Shown: in pieces, positions 41,732 to 51,665 of the stretch
How the letters are laid out: every line of letters begins with the position of its first letter
How positions within the stretch are numbered: the first letter of the stretch is position 1
From: Marinobacter sp. ELB17
Lineage (GTDB): Bacteria > Pseudomonadota > Gammaproteobacteria > Pseudomonadales > Oleiphilaceae
Direction of reading: 5' to 3'
DNA: 64,000 nt
Assembly (NCBI RefSeq): GCF_000169375.1
Contig: NZ_AAXY01000001.1
Coordinates: forward strand, 62,001 to 126,000
Notes under the pieces: generated by a model
Told to the model about the DNA's origin: nothing
What the model saw: only the letters and a program-made list of their open reading frames with translations
Databases searched by the model: none
Program-made: the position numbers and the translations under genes

Positions 41732-44682
41732 ATGTTCTGCTCCAGAACCGGGCAGCCGGGCAGCCGGGCTGCGGCCATCCTGTTTTCTATCCCTTCGAGT
41801 GCCCAGTCAATGAAGTTCAACACCGCACTTTGCTTAATCGCCTGCGGCTCCGTTCTGTGGCGTAGAGCGCCCGCGTCTGCGTCAGACAGCGACCCTATCG
41901 CTGGGTTTTTGGCATTGTTCATACTCGTGATATCGGGCCTTACGCTATTCGAATATGGGTCAGGTTGGTCGTTAGGCATCGATAATCTTGTCATTTTCGA
42001 CACGGCAACGGTTCCGGAGAACTGGCCCGGGCGGATGTCCGGGGCCACGGCATTGTGTTTCAGCATGATTGGCGCCGCTTGGTTGATCAGTATGATTCCG
42101 ATGCGTCACTCCACGCTGATATTGCAGCTTTTCGCCCTGGCGGTGACCATTGTCAGCGCTGCAGCGCTGATTGGCTATGTGTTTGGTGTTAGGGAGTTCA
42201 GGTTGCCTATTTTCTCAACCATGGCACTGCATACGGCTGTGCTATTGGTTCTCTGCGGTTTGGGCATGCTGCTCGTACGGCCCGGCGAAGGCCTGATGAG
42301 CTCTGCCACCAGTCGTTACATTGGTGGCCGTTCGCTGCGGCGCCTGCTTCCGTTCATTGCGGTGACGCCAGTCCTTACGAGCTGGCTGAGCATGCAGGGC
42401 GTGTTGGCTGGCTACTATTCCGAGGCATTCGGCTTCGCACTGAGCAGTCTGTCCAGCATCCTCGTGCTGGGCTTTGTCAGTTGGCTTGGTGCCGACGCGC
42501 TCAACTGTGAGGAAGAACGCTTCCGCTCCACCATCGACGCTTCCCCCGTGGCCACAATCATGATCGATCAGGACGGCATTATCCGGATTGCCAACCGGCT
42601 CGTACATTCAGTCTTTCGTTACCCGGATCATGGCTTGGTGGGGTTGTCTGTTGAGCAATTGCTATCCGATCAGTTCCGTCAGGGCCATAAAGGTTACCGC
42701 CGTGAGTACATGCGCAACCCCACGCAGCGAATAATGGGGGAAGGGCGCGAGCTGTTCGCTCTGCGCCAGGACGGCACCGAATTCCGGGTCGAAATCGCGC
42801 TGAACCCTGTTCAGACGGCCGACGGTCGCTATGTTATGGCAGCTGTTGTGGACATTACCGACCGCGTGGCGGCTGAGCAGAGAATCCTGCGCCTTAACCG
42901 CATGCACAAAGTGTTAAGCGGTATTAACACCTCATTGTTCGCACCCAGACTCGCGATTCGCTCTTCGAGGGGTCGACACGCATCGCAGTGGAGGACGGAG
43001 AGCTGCTTGCCGCATTGATAGTGCATTACGACAGCACGCTGCAGCGGTGCACAATTCTAAACGCGCACGCCGCCGAAGAGCAGATTGAAACTCGGCTGTT
43101 GATTGGCTCTGAGGTGGACTCAATCCGCGAATGCGTGCAGCAAAATCGCGTTGTTGTGCGTAATGACCTGGCTGGGGACCCTGGCGACGACGACCCTGCG
43201 GATCTGGCCAAGCTTGGTATACGTGCTTTGGCGGTGTTCCCGCTGACTTCAAATAACCATTCACCGGAAGTGGCCTTGTTGCTGTGCGGGCGCGAGTCGT
43301 TTTTTTTCGACGAGCCGGAACTCAAGCTTTTACTGGAGGTGGCTGGCGATATCTCATTTGCGATGGCTAACCTGGATAAGAGCCAGGAGCTTGCGTATCT
43401 CACGCATTTCGACAAGGTCACCGATCTACCAAACCGCCTGCTGCTTACCGACCGGCTCCAGCAGGCCATGTTTCAGGCCGACAGCTATCAGGGCATTGTC
43501 AGTATTTTGTATATGGACATCGACCGCTTTAAGCAGGTCAACGACAGCTTTGGTCATGCCGGCGGCGACGAGGTGCTCCGACGGGTGGCTGAGCGGATTG
43601 GTGCATGTGTTGGCAAGGCCGATACGGTATCCCGCTGGGGTGGCGACGAATTCATTGTTCTGCTGCCAGGCCAAAGTGCTGGCGACGCCGCTGGGGTCGC
43701 CAGCGCTATCAGTAGGGCGTTACATTCGCTCATTGTGCTGGGTGGCAGCCGGGAATTGTTCGTCTCGTGCAGCATCGGCATTGCGGAGTATCCTCATAAG
43801 GGCGGTGATATAGATGCACTCATTAACAGTGCAAGAAGCGCGATGTCCGCGATTAAGGAACAGGGGGGCAATAATTACCGGCATTTTGTAGCGGGAGGCG
43901 ATCAGGCCTTCGATGACGGGTTGGAGCTGGAAACATCATTGAGACAGGCGCTGGGGCAGAAGCAGTTCCGGCTTTACTATCAGCCCCAGATTGATATTGT
44001 CTCCGGACGGGTTTTGGGGCTAGAGGCCCTCTTGCGCTGGCATCATCCTACGCAGGGCATGATTGCCCCGGATCGCTTCATTCCTTTGGCCGAAAAGACC
44101 GGATTGATTATACCCATCGGCGAATGGGTGCTGCGCGAGGCTTGCAGCCAGGTTGCCACCCAGCACGGGTTGAAAGTGGCGGTGAACCTGTCCGCCCGAC
44201 AGTTCCACCAGAAAGACCTGGTGGCCATGATCCGTCGAATTCTGGATGAAACCGGTATGCCGCCGGTGAACCTGGAGTTGGAGATCACGGAAAGTGCTCT
44301 GATCTACGATGTTGAACTGGCCATCGCCACGATGGAGCAGTTGAACGACCTGGGTGTGAGCGTTTCACTGGACGACTTTGGCACCGGCTATTCCAGCTTG
44401 AGTTACCTGAAGCGCTTCCCCATCGACATGCTCAAGATCGACAAATCTTTCATTGACGAAGTGACGACAGACCCCGACAGCAACGTGATTGTCAAAACCA
44501 TCATCGTTATGGCTCACAGTCTGGGGCTTAAGGTCATTGCCGAAGGCGTGGAAACCAAGCAGCTTACAATGCTGCGCGAACACGGCTGCGACCAGGCTCA
44601 GGGCTATCTCATTGCACGTCCGTTGCTCTGCCAGGAGGCTCTGGAAGTAGCGGCGCAAACGTTCGTCGTCCCGACGTTATGA
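41732..44682 (+). pseudogene. Membrane PAS-GAF-GGDEF-EAL protein gene broken by one frameshift
   Basis: The first frame (41732 to about 42940) encodes a membrane N-terminus with several helices, then a PAS domain (ERFRSTIDASPVATIMIDQD) to LNRMHKVLSGINTSLF. One C appears to be missing at about 42940 (TTGTTCGCACC). The other frame continues TQTRDSLFEGSTRIAVEDGE into a GAF domain, GGDEF (SRWGGDEFIVLL) and EAL (LEALLRWHHPTQG; LELEITESAL; DDFGTGYSSLSYL). Joined, they form one protein of about 980 residues. The GGDEF domain lacks an RxxD I-site (GKAD instead). It could be a real mutation or a sequencing error. The start is uncertain; ATG at 41810 is an alternative. Confidence 0.88.
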
Positions 44683-44707
44683 TTGATGTCACAATGGAGT
44701 GCCAGGT

Positions 44708-45661
44708 TTAGATAAACGTCCAAGCCAATATTCTCGTGGTTTTATTGCCCTGCTTCATCTCTATTTCCTGCACGTCGATGGCACCAAGCTTAAGAATCAA
44801 TTTTTTTGCAGGCTTCACATTGTCAATTTTCGAAACCAGGCTTGTAAACCAGCGGCATTGAGTTGAAAAAACCTGGCTTTCTTTTATGAGTTTTTTAAGG
44901 AACAGTCGTTCGCCACCTTTACACCATAGCTCGGCTCCCAAGCCGCCAAAATTAAGAGTGGAAGACGTGATTTTTTGCTCACCGCGATGACGAGTAAGGT
45001 TGTTAATTTTACGCTGGCTGCTTGTTAGAGCTTCCTCTTGCGACGCATGAAACGGCGGGTTGCATACGCTGACATCAAAGAATTCTCCGGTTTGAATGAT
45101 TCCTTCAAAAATGTGATTTTTATCGTGTTGCGTGCGCAGTGCGAAACGGTCTTTTAGCGTGGGGTTATTAGCGATAATCGAGGCTACGTTTTCAAGTGAC
45201 TGACGGTTAATATCACTACCCACACACTGCCAACCGTATATCTGGCACGCTAATAGCGGGTATATCCCATTCGCACCCGTTCCTATATCAAGTAACGAAA
45301 TGCTGGGTTGGGTATTAGCCTGGTTCGTCGTAGGCTCGCCAACGCCAAGCAACTCGGCTATGTAATGGATGTAGTCGGCTCTGCCCGGAATGGGCGGACA
45401 AAGAGCGCCCTCTGGAATATCCCAATCAATAACGCTGTAGTATCGCTTTAATAGCGCAGTATTCAGGGCTTTTACGGCCAGTGGGTCTGCGAATTCTATG
45501 GAAAGGTTGCCGTAAGCGTTTTTATGCACATAGGGGGCTAGTGGCGCACAGCTTTTTACAAGCGATGGAAAATCATAGCCCTGCTTGTGTCGATTTCTCG
45601 GGTGCAGACCTTTGCGATCAGGCTTGGTTTGGTTCTTTTCACGTCGGTAGAGTGTGCTCAC
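44708..45661 (-). CDS. rlmF: 23S rRNA (adenine-1618-N6)-methyltransferase
   Basis: A 317-residue Rossmann methyltransferase. LLDIGTGANGIYPLLACQIY is the SAM motif, and VSVCNPPFHASQEEAL carries the NPPF catalytic motif. RKGLHPRNRHKQGYDFPSLV at the N-terminus is specific for RlmF (YbiN). Convergent with the GGDEF-EAL gene, 25 bases between stops. Confidence 0.93.
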   Translation of the reverse strand: MSTLYRREKNQTKPDRKGLHPRNRHKQGYDFPSLVKSCAPLAPYVHKNAYGNLSIEFADPLAVKALNTALLKRYYSVIDWDIPEGALCPPIPGRADYIHYIAELLGVGEPTTNQANTQPSISLLDIGTGANGIYPLLACQIYGWQCVGSDINRQSLENVASIIANNPTLKDRFALRTQHDKNHIFEGIIQTGEFFDVSVCNPPFHASQEEALTSSQRKINNLTRHRGEQKITSSTLNFGGLGAELWCKGGERLFLKKLIKESQVFSTQCRWFTSLVSKIDNVKPAKKLILKLGAIDVQEIEMKQGNKTTRILAWTFI

Positions 45662-45794
45662 AGCAATATATCCGAGGTTTAGAATTTAAAAGTGAAGCGA
45701 AGCCGCCCAGACCCATTATAAGCCCTTAAGACACGACCGCTCCGGTTATTGCAGCCCCAGTCGTATAACCATTAATTGACATGTGTAACGTGAC

Positions 45795-45932
45795 AAATTA
45801 CACTTGCGTTCCGCGATCGAAACTTGGCAGGCAGGAGCAGCAAACGTTTTCGATAAATGACCAGTGGCGTCATCGCTTTTTTTTGACGATGGTAATACGT
45901 ACAAGGTCATATGCAACGACCACTGGGAGAGG
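45795..45932 (+). pseudogene. Degenerate higB toxin remnant
   Basis: Pieces of a HigB/RelE-type toxin are visible: LHLRSAIETWQAGAANVFDK in one frame, FSINDQWRHRFF in another, and after a run of eight T (45881-45888) FDDGNTYKVICNDHWER in a third. This matches the HigB ending (SIRINDQWR..F.W.DGNAY.VEIVDYH) with at least two frameshifts and a short or missing N-terminus. It directly precedes higA. No functional toxin can be made. Confidence 0.6.
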
Positions 45933-45934
45933 TA

Positions 45935-46255
45935 ATGACGATGGCTATTCCTGACACTGGCAGTATGCAGCACAAGCCGACCCATCCTGGTGAAATGTTA
46001 AGAGAGGACTTCATCCCAGACTACGACCTAACGGTTGCTGGATTGGCTGAATCTTTGGGGGTATCTCGCCAGTCGGTTAATGAACTGTTGCGAGAGCGCC
46101 GTGCGGTCAGCCCTGAAATGGCACTTCGGCTTGCGCGTTTGTTTGGTAATTCTCCAGAGTTTTGGCTGAATGCGCAGCGCGCTGTTGATTTGTGGACTGC
46201 AGCGCTATCGGTCAAGGAAGAAGTTGACCGAATCACACCGTTAGACGCTGCATAA
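45935..46255 (+). CDS. higA: HigA-type antitoxin (XRE family)
   Basis: About 106 residues. HPGEMLREDFIPDYDLTVAG is the typical HigA start, LAESLGVSRQSVNELLRERR the HTH, and FGNSPEFWLNAQRAVDLW the dimerisation helices. It starts at 45935 or 45941, both after GGGAGAGG. The partner toxin upstream is ruined, so it is a solitary antitoxin that may still autorepress or act as an anti-addiction protein. Confidence 0.9.
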   Translation: MTMAIPDTGSMQHKPTHPGEMLREDFIPDYDLTVAGLAESLGVSRQSVNELLRERRAVSPEMALRLARLFGNSPEFWLNAQRAVDLWTAALSVKEEVDRITPLDAA

Positions 46256-46325
46256 CCAGATCGTGCAGCAAGATTAGACATTGTTGAAATGGACAGATAA
46301 ACCAACATTTAACCAAGAGAATACT

Positions 46326-46502
46326 ATGAGCAAGAAACCCGCAAAAGATTCAGTAACAACGGCCTCAATTGAAGAGCAAACAGCGGCTTTTTTAAAGGCT
46401 GGCGGAGCGGTTCATTATGTTGTCAAAGGTAAAAGCGGGCAAATTGCCCCTGTAGGCCCGAAGCCGGTTACCCCGAAGCCGGTTACCCCGAAAAATGGCT
46501 GA
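46326..46502 (+). CDS. Small hypothetical protein (58 aa) with a Pro-Lys repeat tail
   Basis: Encodes MSKKPAKDSVTTASIEEQTA, AFLKAGGAVHYVVKGKSGQI and ends with the repeat GPKPVTPKPVTPK. A short amphipathic middle (EEQTAAFLKAGG) precedes a Lys-Pro-rich tail. The tail arises from a tandem duplication of the codons for KPVTP. CAAGAG precedes the ATG. Function unknown. Confidence 0.6.
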   Translation: MSKKPAKDSVTTASIEEQTAAFLKAGGAVHYVVKGKSGQIAPVGPKPVTPKPVTPKNG

Positions 46503-46544
46503 TGTGTTCGTTGGCTGGCGCTGAAGTGATTGGCAAGCTCATTA

Positions 46545-46651
46545 AAAAGCATTGCTTTTTTTGCTAAGTTTTGGGGTGGCTCTTACGCCATACCCCAGAG
46601 CTTTGCTGCATAAAAAACGTCTTTTATAGCAGCGTCAAAGCTTATCAAGTT
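46545..46651 (+). terminator. Two hairpins after the small gene
   Basis: AAAAAGCATTGCTTTTTTTG (46545-46564) is a compact stem with a T-run, consistent with an intrinsic terminator. A second imperfect hairpin at 46601-46651 pairs AGCTTTGCTGCATAAAA with TTTTATAGCAGC and CAAAGCT; its extrahelical bases are reminiscent of an attC, but no core is present. Confidence 0.45.
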
Positions 46652-46695
46652 TCTGGGCATTCAAACCATTCCCGTATTAGAAGTGGAGTCTATTG

Positions 46696-47103
46696 ATGAA
46701 GCCAAAAGACATCGCGGCGCAGTTCGTTGCTGATATCCAAGCCCAGCGTTTTGATGAGGCGAAGGCCTTGCTGGTTACGGACGGATTTGAATATGTTGGG
46801 CCAAACATGCGTTTCGTGAACCCGGATGACTTGATGGCCTACCAATTCGGGATGGTCGCCATTCAGAAAGCCTTGATTCTCCGTCAGCTCAGCGCCGATG
46901 AAGAGCAGGTGTTCGCAATTCTGGATTACCGGACCAATTTTGAACCGATTGGCGATGTGCGGCTGGCAGTCTGGTTTAGTGTTCTAGGCGACAAAATCCA
47001 AAAGATTGAAGCGTTCTATAATGCGGCTGTCGTTGAAAACATGTTGGGGGGCAACCTCCCTCAGTCGACCGTTAAGGCTGCTGCCGATAAAAACGCTGAA
47101 TAG
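46696..47103 (+). CDS. SnoaL/NTF2-like protein
   Basis: About 135 residues with an NTF2-like cone fold: MKPKDIAAQFVADIQAQRFD EAKALL for the first helices and VFAILDYRTNFEPIGDVRLA VWFSVLGDKIQKIEAFYN for the sheet. It is probably a small-molecule binding or limonene-epoxide-hydrolase-like protein; no catalytic set is evident. GTGGAGTC precedes the ATG at 46696. Its 3' end overlaps the opposite-strand aldolase gene by 32 bases. Confidence 0.72.
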   Translation: MKPKDIAAQFVADIQAQRFDEAKALLVTDGFEYVGPNMRFVNPDDLMAYQFGMVAIQKALILRQLSADEEQVFAILDYRTNFEPIGDVRLAVWFSVLGDKIQKIEAFYNAAVVENMLGGNLPQSTVKAAADKNAE

Positions 47104-48088
47104 CGGTTACTAGCTGTTTTACATCGTTGTTATCAACGTCCTGGTGGGTCACGAAGCGAATAGGCTCACCGGCGGTGATAAGAATGCCCTGGCTCGCCAG
47201 ATAATCGCGCAGCGCCGCGGCTTTGCCAGAGCGGCAGCGGGCGTAAACGATGTTGGTCTGGGTGCGGCTCGGGTCAATTTCCAGCTCTGAAATTGCGGCA
47301 AGCCCGGTACTTAGGTAGCGGGCGTTTTCATGGTCTTTTTGCAGTCGCAGCGGCCCTTGCTCCAGGGCGATGCGCCCGGCCGCTGCCAGTATTCCTGCCT
47401 GGCGCATGCCGCCGCCGAGCATTTTGCGCAGGCGTGTTGCGCGCTCAATAAAAGCTGTTGAACCCAACAACAGTGACCCCACTGGGGCGCCCAATCCCTT
47501 CGACAGGCAAACGCTGACGGAATCGTAGTGTTTGGTTATGTCCGTTACATCACAGTCTGATTTTACCGCTGCGTTAAATACCCGGGCTCCGTCTAGATGA
47601 AGCTGCAACCGGTGGTCATCGCAAAAGGCGCGAGCCTGGCGTTGATAGTCCAGTGATAGCACTTTGCCGCCGATGGTGTTTTCCAGCGATAGCAGGCGCG
47701 TTATGGCGAAATGAAAGTCACCGGGCTTTATCGCTGCGCGGGCCTTGTCGAGGTTGATGCTGCCGTCGGGCTCATTCTCGATGGGCTGAGGTTGCACGCT
47801 TCCAAGCACGGCAGCGCCACCGCCTTCGTAGCGGTAGTTGTGCGCTGACTGGCCACACAGGTATTCGTCGCCACGACCGCAGTGGCTCATAATAGCCAGC
47901 AGGTTGGCCTGGGTGCCGCTGGCCGTAAACAGGGCAGATTCGAAGCCCAGCCGCTCGGCTGCACAGGCTTGCAGGTTGTTCACTGTTGGGTCTTCACCGT
48001 AAACATCGTCACCAACCTCCGCGTAGGCCATGGCCTCGCGCATTTCCCGGGTAGGGCGGGTAACGGTGTCACTGCGAAAATCAATCAT
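47072..48088 (-). CDS. ltaE: Low-specificity L-threonine aldolase
   Basis: About 338 residues from ATG at 48088 (MIDFRSDTVTRPTREMREAM), the canonical start. DDVYGEDPTVNNLQACAAER follows, then the PLP-Lys region VSVCLSKGLGAPVGSLLLGS and HLDGARVFNAAVKSDC. It splits threonine or allo-threonine to glycine and acetaldehyde. Upstream in-frame ATG at 48166 would add 26 residues not typical of the family. Confidence 0.93.
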   Translation of the reverse strand: MIDFRSDTVTRPTREMREAMAYAEVGDDVYGEDPTVNNLQACAAERLGFESALFTASGTQANLLAIMSHCGRGDEYLCGQSAHNYRYEGGGAAVLGSVQPQPIENEPDGSINLDKARAAIKPGDFHFAITRLLSLENTIGGKVLSLDYQRQARAFCDDHRLQLHLDGARVFNAAVKSDCDVTDITKHYDSVSVCLSKGLGAPVGSLLLGSTAFIERATRLRKMLGGGMRQAGILAAAGRIALEQGPLRLQKDHENARYLSTGLAAISELEIDPSRTQTNIVYARCRSGKAAALRDYLASQGILITAGEPIRFVTHQDVDNNDVKQLVTAIQRFYRQQP

Positions 48089-48162
48089 GGTGGCGCTCTT
48101 TTGCATTATCGCTAACGTGTGAAATAGATCGTGGCATTCTACAGTGAAAGGCAGGAGGCGAT

Positions 48163-49032
48163 TCAACCTTCGTGGCGGCTGAAGTCTATGGGGTCCAGCC
48201 GATAAAAACCGCGCAGTGCTTCGTAAACGTCCGGTTGTTCGGCTTTCAGATGTTTTGGCTGCTGAAAAAAAGCCTCTGTAAGCACCGCAAAAAATTCGGC
48301 AGGCTCGGTGGCACCGTAGGGGTCTAGCCAGCTTTTCTGATGATGCCGCAAGCTGGATCGCAGGTTCTCATACGCTTTGGTCATCGTTTGTTGCCACACT
48401 TGGGCTTGCTGGCCGCTTAGCGGCGGCGCACCGTCTGCAGTGCCGTCCAGGTAGTCCAGTTGGTGGGCGAACTCATGAAGAATAACGTTGTGAGGACCGT
48501 CTGAATTCATCGCGCCTTCTTCGCATTCAGACCACGCCAACACGACTTGCCCCCGGTTAGACGCTTCGCCCGCACGAACCTGATCTTGAACACTAACCAC
48601 GATGCCATCACTCTGTGCTGTTTGAACGCGATACGCATTCGGGTACACCAGAATGCTGCGAACATCGTCATAAGAAGCGTAGGGGCGGGCCAGAATAAGC
48701 AGGCAAGCGTGGCCGGCAATGGTGATTTTTACCCGCTCGTCCACATGAAAATCGGCGCAGCCGTAGAACGCTTTTTCGGAAAGAAAAAGCTGAACGTATT
48801 TTTCCAGCTGTTTTTTCAAGGGCGGGGGGAGTTTTTGATAGAGTGGCATATGGGCCCGCAGCAACTTGCGCCAGGCTTTTGGAAAAGGCTGTTGCAGTTC
48901 ACGTTGTCGCCGCCAGTTGCGGTAGAAAAACAGGTAAAATATCGCGAAAGCGATGAGCGCCAGAGCAAACACGGCGAATACAAGTGGCGAAGACAATGTG
49001 GCTGTGTCCTGTCTGGAGGGCAGTTTTGCCAT
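48163..49032 (-). CDS. mtfA: MtfA-type zinc metallopeptidase (M90)
   Basis: A 289-residue protein. An N-terminal membrane helix (SPLVFAVFALALIAFAIFYL F) is followed by a cytosolic peptidase domain with the zinc motif NVILHEFAHQLDYLDG (HEFAHxxD) and the downstream Glu in EPAEFFAVLTEAFFQQP. E. coli MtfA (Mlc titration factor) modulates PtsG expression. The membrane anchor distinguishes this form. It ends next to ltaE and diverges from the SDR gene by 29 bases. Confidence 0.9.
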   Translation of the reverse strand: MAKLPSRQDTATLSSPLVFAVFALALIAFAIFYLFFYRNWRRQRELQQPFPKAWRKLLRAHMPLYQKLPPPLKKQLEKYVQLFLSEKAFYGCADFHVDERVKITIAGHACLLILARPYASYDDVRSILVYPNAYRVQTAQSDGIVVSVQDQVRAGEASNRGQVVLAWSECEEGAMNSDGPHNVILHEFAHQLDYLDGTADGAPPLSGQQAQVWQQTMTKAYENLRSSLRHHQKSWLDPYGATEPAEFFAVLTEAFFQQPKHLKAEQPDVYEALRGFYRLDPIDFSRHEG

Positions 49033-49061
49033 CTTATCCTATTCATCTATGAGGTGTTGTT

Positions 49062-49733
49062 ATGTCGAATAAACGAGTAGTGGTCATCACCGGGGCCAAC
49101 CGCGGAATAGGCCTGGAGCTAGCCCGGCTCTTTGCCGCAAAGGGTTGTGAGGTGATTGGCGTGTGTCGTGAAACGTCGGCCGAGCTTACGGAAGTGGCTG
49201 CCAAGGTTGTTGTTGGTGTGGATGTTACAACCGACGCCGGTGTGGAAAGACTGATGGCCGGCTTGCAAGGCGTTCAAATCGACGTACTGATTAACAACGC
49301 GGGTCTGTTGCAGGACGAAGTGCTGGGCAGCATCGATTTTGACTCCCTGCGTACCCAGATGGAGATCAATGCCTACGCACCGTTGCGAATCGCCGAAGCC
49401 CTGTTCCCGCAAATGCCTTTCGGTGGCAAGATCGCGAATATCACCAGCCGCATGGGGTCGATTGCTGATAACGACTCCGGCGGTCGCTACGGTTACCGTG
49501 CCTCCAAAGCTGCATTGAACGCGTTTGCGAAATCTCTGGCGATAGATTTGAAACCTCACGGTATCGCCGTCGCTCAGCTTCACCCGGGCTATGTGAAAAC
49601 TCGCATGGTGAATTTCGGCGGGCTGATTACGCCAGAAGACTCTGCGAAAGGGTTGGTTGCGCTGATTGACGGGCTCAATCTGGAGAATTCCGGAACCTTC
49701 TGGCACAGCAACGGCGAGCAGTTATCCTGGTAG
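49062..49733 (+). CDS. Short-chain dehydrogenase/reductase
   Basis: A 223-residue SDR. VVITGANRGIGLELARLF is the dinucleotide-binding motif, VLINNAGLL the NNAG, and ANITSRMGSI ... YGYRASKAALNAF holds Ser, Tyr and Lys. It resembles the C-factor/sniffer-type branch. Substrate unknown. GAGGTG precedes the ATG. Confidence 0.9.
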   Translation: MSNKRVVVITGANRGIGLELARLFAAKGCEVIGVCRETSAELTEVAAKVVVGVDVTTDAGVERLMAGLQGVQIDVLINNAGLLQDEVLGSIDFDSLRTQMEINAYAPLRIAEALFPQMPFGGKIANITSRMGSIADNDSGGRYGYRASKAALNAFAKSLAIDLKPHGIAVAQLHPGYVKTRMVNFGGLITPEDSAKGLVALIDGLNLENSGTFWHSNGEQLSW

Positions 49734-49876
49734 AAGGAAGACGGTGATAGAGGATGTGGTGAAGGGAAGAGCGTATTAGCGAGAAGGGCATAGTGGAGAG
49801 AAGGGCGTGGTAGAGTATCGCGCCTGAATATTGCGGCGAATCCTTTGCTGGTGTGTTGACGACTTTTGAGGTTTTT

Positions 49877-50551
49877 ATGGCCCGTTTTGAACTGCTGGGT
49901 ACCGCCACCATTCCGGGCAAAGGCACGGAGCTGCGCCTGCTCCAGCGCAATGATGAATTTTCGATCAAAATTGCCGGCAAGTCCGGTGAACTGATGAACA
50001 GCCGCCTTCACGGCTCCGAAGATGCCTTGGCAACGCTCGCTTGCGAGCGGATTGCCGATCACCCCGCACCACGCGTACTAATTGGCGGTTTGGGCATGGG
50101 CTTTACGCTGGCAGCAGCCCTGGGCACGCTGGGTGGTAAGGCTGAAGTAACTGTGGCTGAGTTGGTGCCGGACGTCGTTGAATGGAATCGCGGGCCACTG
50201 GGCCTTGCGGCGGGTTATCCCTTAAAGGATCCCAGAACGAAAGTGCACGTCGGCGACGTGGTGCAGCTGATCAAAGACTCCCCGGGCCATTATGACGCCA
50301 TTTTGCTGGACATCGACAATGGTCCCGAAGGAATGACCCGTAAGGAAAATGATTGGCTGTACACCGCCGCCGGTATTGCCGCCGCCCAGGCCGCGCTGAC
50401 GTCCGAAGGCATTCTGGCTTACTGGTCGGCAGGGCAAGACCCCACTTTTACCGAACGGATCAAGCGTGCCGGGCTGTCTGTTGAGCCGGTGACGGTGCGT
50501 GCCCATCGCCCCGGAAAGGGTGCTAAGCATGTCATCTGGCTGGCGTGGTAG
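49877..50551 (+). CDS. Spermidine-synthase-like methyltransferase-fold protein
   Basis: About 224 residues. GGLGMGFTLAAALGTLGGKA is the SAM-like motif and VTVAELVPDVVEWNRGPLG a motif II. VHVGDVVQLIKDSPGHYDAI LLDIDNGP is the acidic motif typical of spermidine synthase relatives. The N-terminus (MARFELLGTATIPGKGTELR LLQR) matches a small family of putative polyamine-synthase-like proteins in proteobacteria. Enzyme activity is unproven. Confidence 0.78.
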   Translation: MARFELLGTATIPGKGTELRLLQRNDEFSIKIAGKSGELMNSRLHGSEDALATLACERIADHPAPRVLIGGLGMGFTLAAALGTLGGKAEVTVAELVPDVVEWNRGPLGLAAGYPLKDPRTKVHVGDVVQLIKDSPGHYDAILLDIDNGPEGMTRKENDWLYTAAGIAAAQAALTSEGILAYWSAGQDPTFTERIKRAGLSVEPVTVRAHRPGKGAKHVIWLAW

Positions 50552-50637
50552 TGGCTTTGGTTATGAGCGCTCTTTATAAGAATTCTTTGTGTGTATTCCC
50601 TATCCGTATTACGGCTTGAATTAAGGAACCCCGATTA

Positions 50638-51615
50638 ATGTCCTGGATGGCCATGGTTACCCAGATTCTTATTCCGGTGCTGCTGCTGTTTTGGTTTGCA
50701 CGGTTTCCGGCGGCTGGCTTTCTGGCCTTTGGGCTTCAGGCGATTTCGGTTGGCGCGGTTATTCTGGGGATAGGGCTCGCGGCTTTATGGACGATGCCGC
50801 CTTTCTGGGTACCTTATGTTTACGCCGTTGTGTTCCTGTTGATTACGGCTTGGCATCTTGTGCGAGGCCGCTTCCTGGGCAACGGATTTTGGCAAGCGTC
50901 AGCCGGGCCAACCACGCTGGTGCTGATAGTAGCCGGGTTCGGCTCGATCGGCGGTTATATGGGTTATCTGGCGTGGCTGGGCCGTGAACTCCCGCCGGTA
51001 GACACCGTGAATATCGCACTGCCCTTCGGCGCGGGCGACTATCTGGTGGCACAAGGGGGCTCAGGCAGGCTGGTCAATATTCACCTGCATACACTGGACG
51101 AATCGGTAGAGCGATTCCGGCCCTGGCGGGGCCAGAGCCGCGCGCTCGACATTGTACGGATTACGCCGTTTGGCCGTCATGTAGAAGGCTGGCAACCCGC
51201 TGACCCAGCTCGTTATGTCACCTTCGGAACAGCGGTATTAGCACCTTGTAAGGGGGAAGTCGCCAGAATTGTGGACGGTGTTCAGGACATGCAGGTTCCT
51301 GAAATAGACCCTGAGAATATAGCAGGCAATTACGTCGCTGTTGATTGCGGTGATTTCTTTGTGGTGTTGGCGCATTTGCGCCAGGGCAGCGTTCAGGTTC
51401 GGGCCGGAAACAGTCTGGAAATTGGCGACAAGCTTGGGGAGATGGGTAATTCCGGCAATAGTTCAGAGCCGCATTTGCACGTGCATGCCCAAAGAGGCTT
51501 GCCCGAAGAGGCTCCGCTAAGTGGACAGCCACTGGCGCTGACCATCAACGGAACCTTCTATGTGAGGAACGACAGGCTCAAAGTAACCGAACCCGGGGCT
51601 TCACTGAGCCGTTAA
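50638..51615 (+). CDS. Membrane-anchored M23 peptidase
   Basis: A 325-residue protein with three to four N-terminal membrane helices (TQILIPVLLLFWFARFPAAG and following). A periplasmic LytM-like domain has APCKGEVARIVDGVQD, GNYVAVDCGDFFVVLAHLRQ and GNSGNSSEPHLHVHAQ, containing the HxH zinc ligands. It may be a cell-wall endopeptidase or regulator. The first zinc ligand is not certain, so it could be inactive. Confidence 0.82.
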   Translation: MSWMAMVTQILIPVLLLFWFARFPAAGFLAFGLQAISVGAVILGIGLAALWTMPPFWVPYVYAVVFLLITAWHLVRGRFLGNGFWQASAGPTTLVLIVAGFGSIGGYMGYLAWLGRELPPVDTVNIALPFGAGDYLVAQGGSGRLVNIHLHTLDESVERFRPWRGQSRALDIVRITPFGRHVEGWQPADPARYVTFGTAVLAPCKGEVARIVDGVQDMQVPEIDPENIAGNYVAVDCGDFFVVLAHLRQGSVQVRAGNSLEIGDKLGEMGNSGNSSEPHLHVHAQRGLPEEAPLSGQPLALTINGTFYVRNDRLKVTEPGASLSR

Positions 51616-51665
51616 ACGCGCGGTTTTTTTGTAAATCTGCAAATAACGTTTGAGGACGAACGCCG

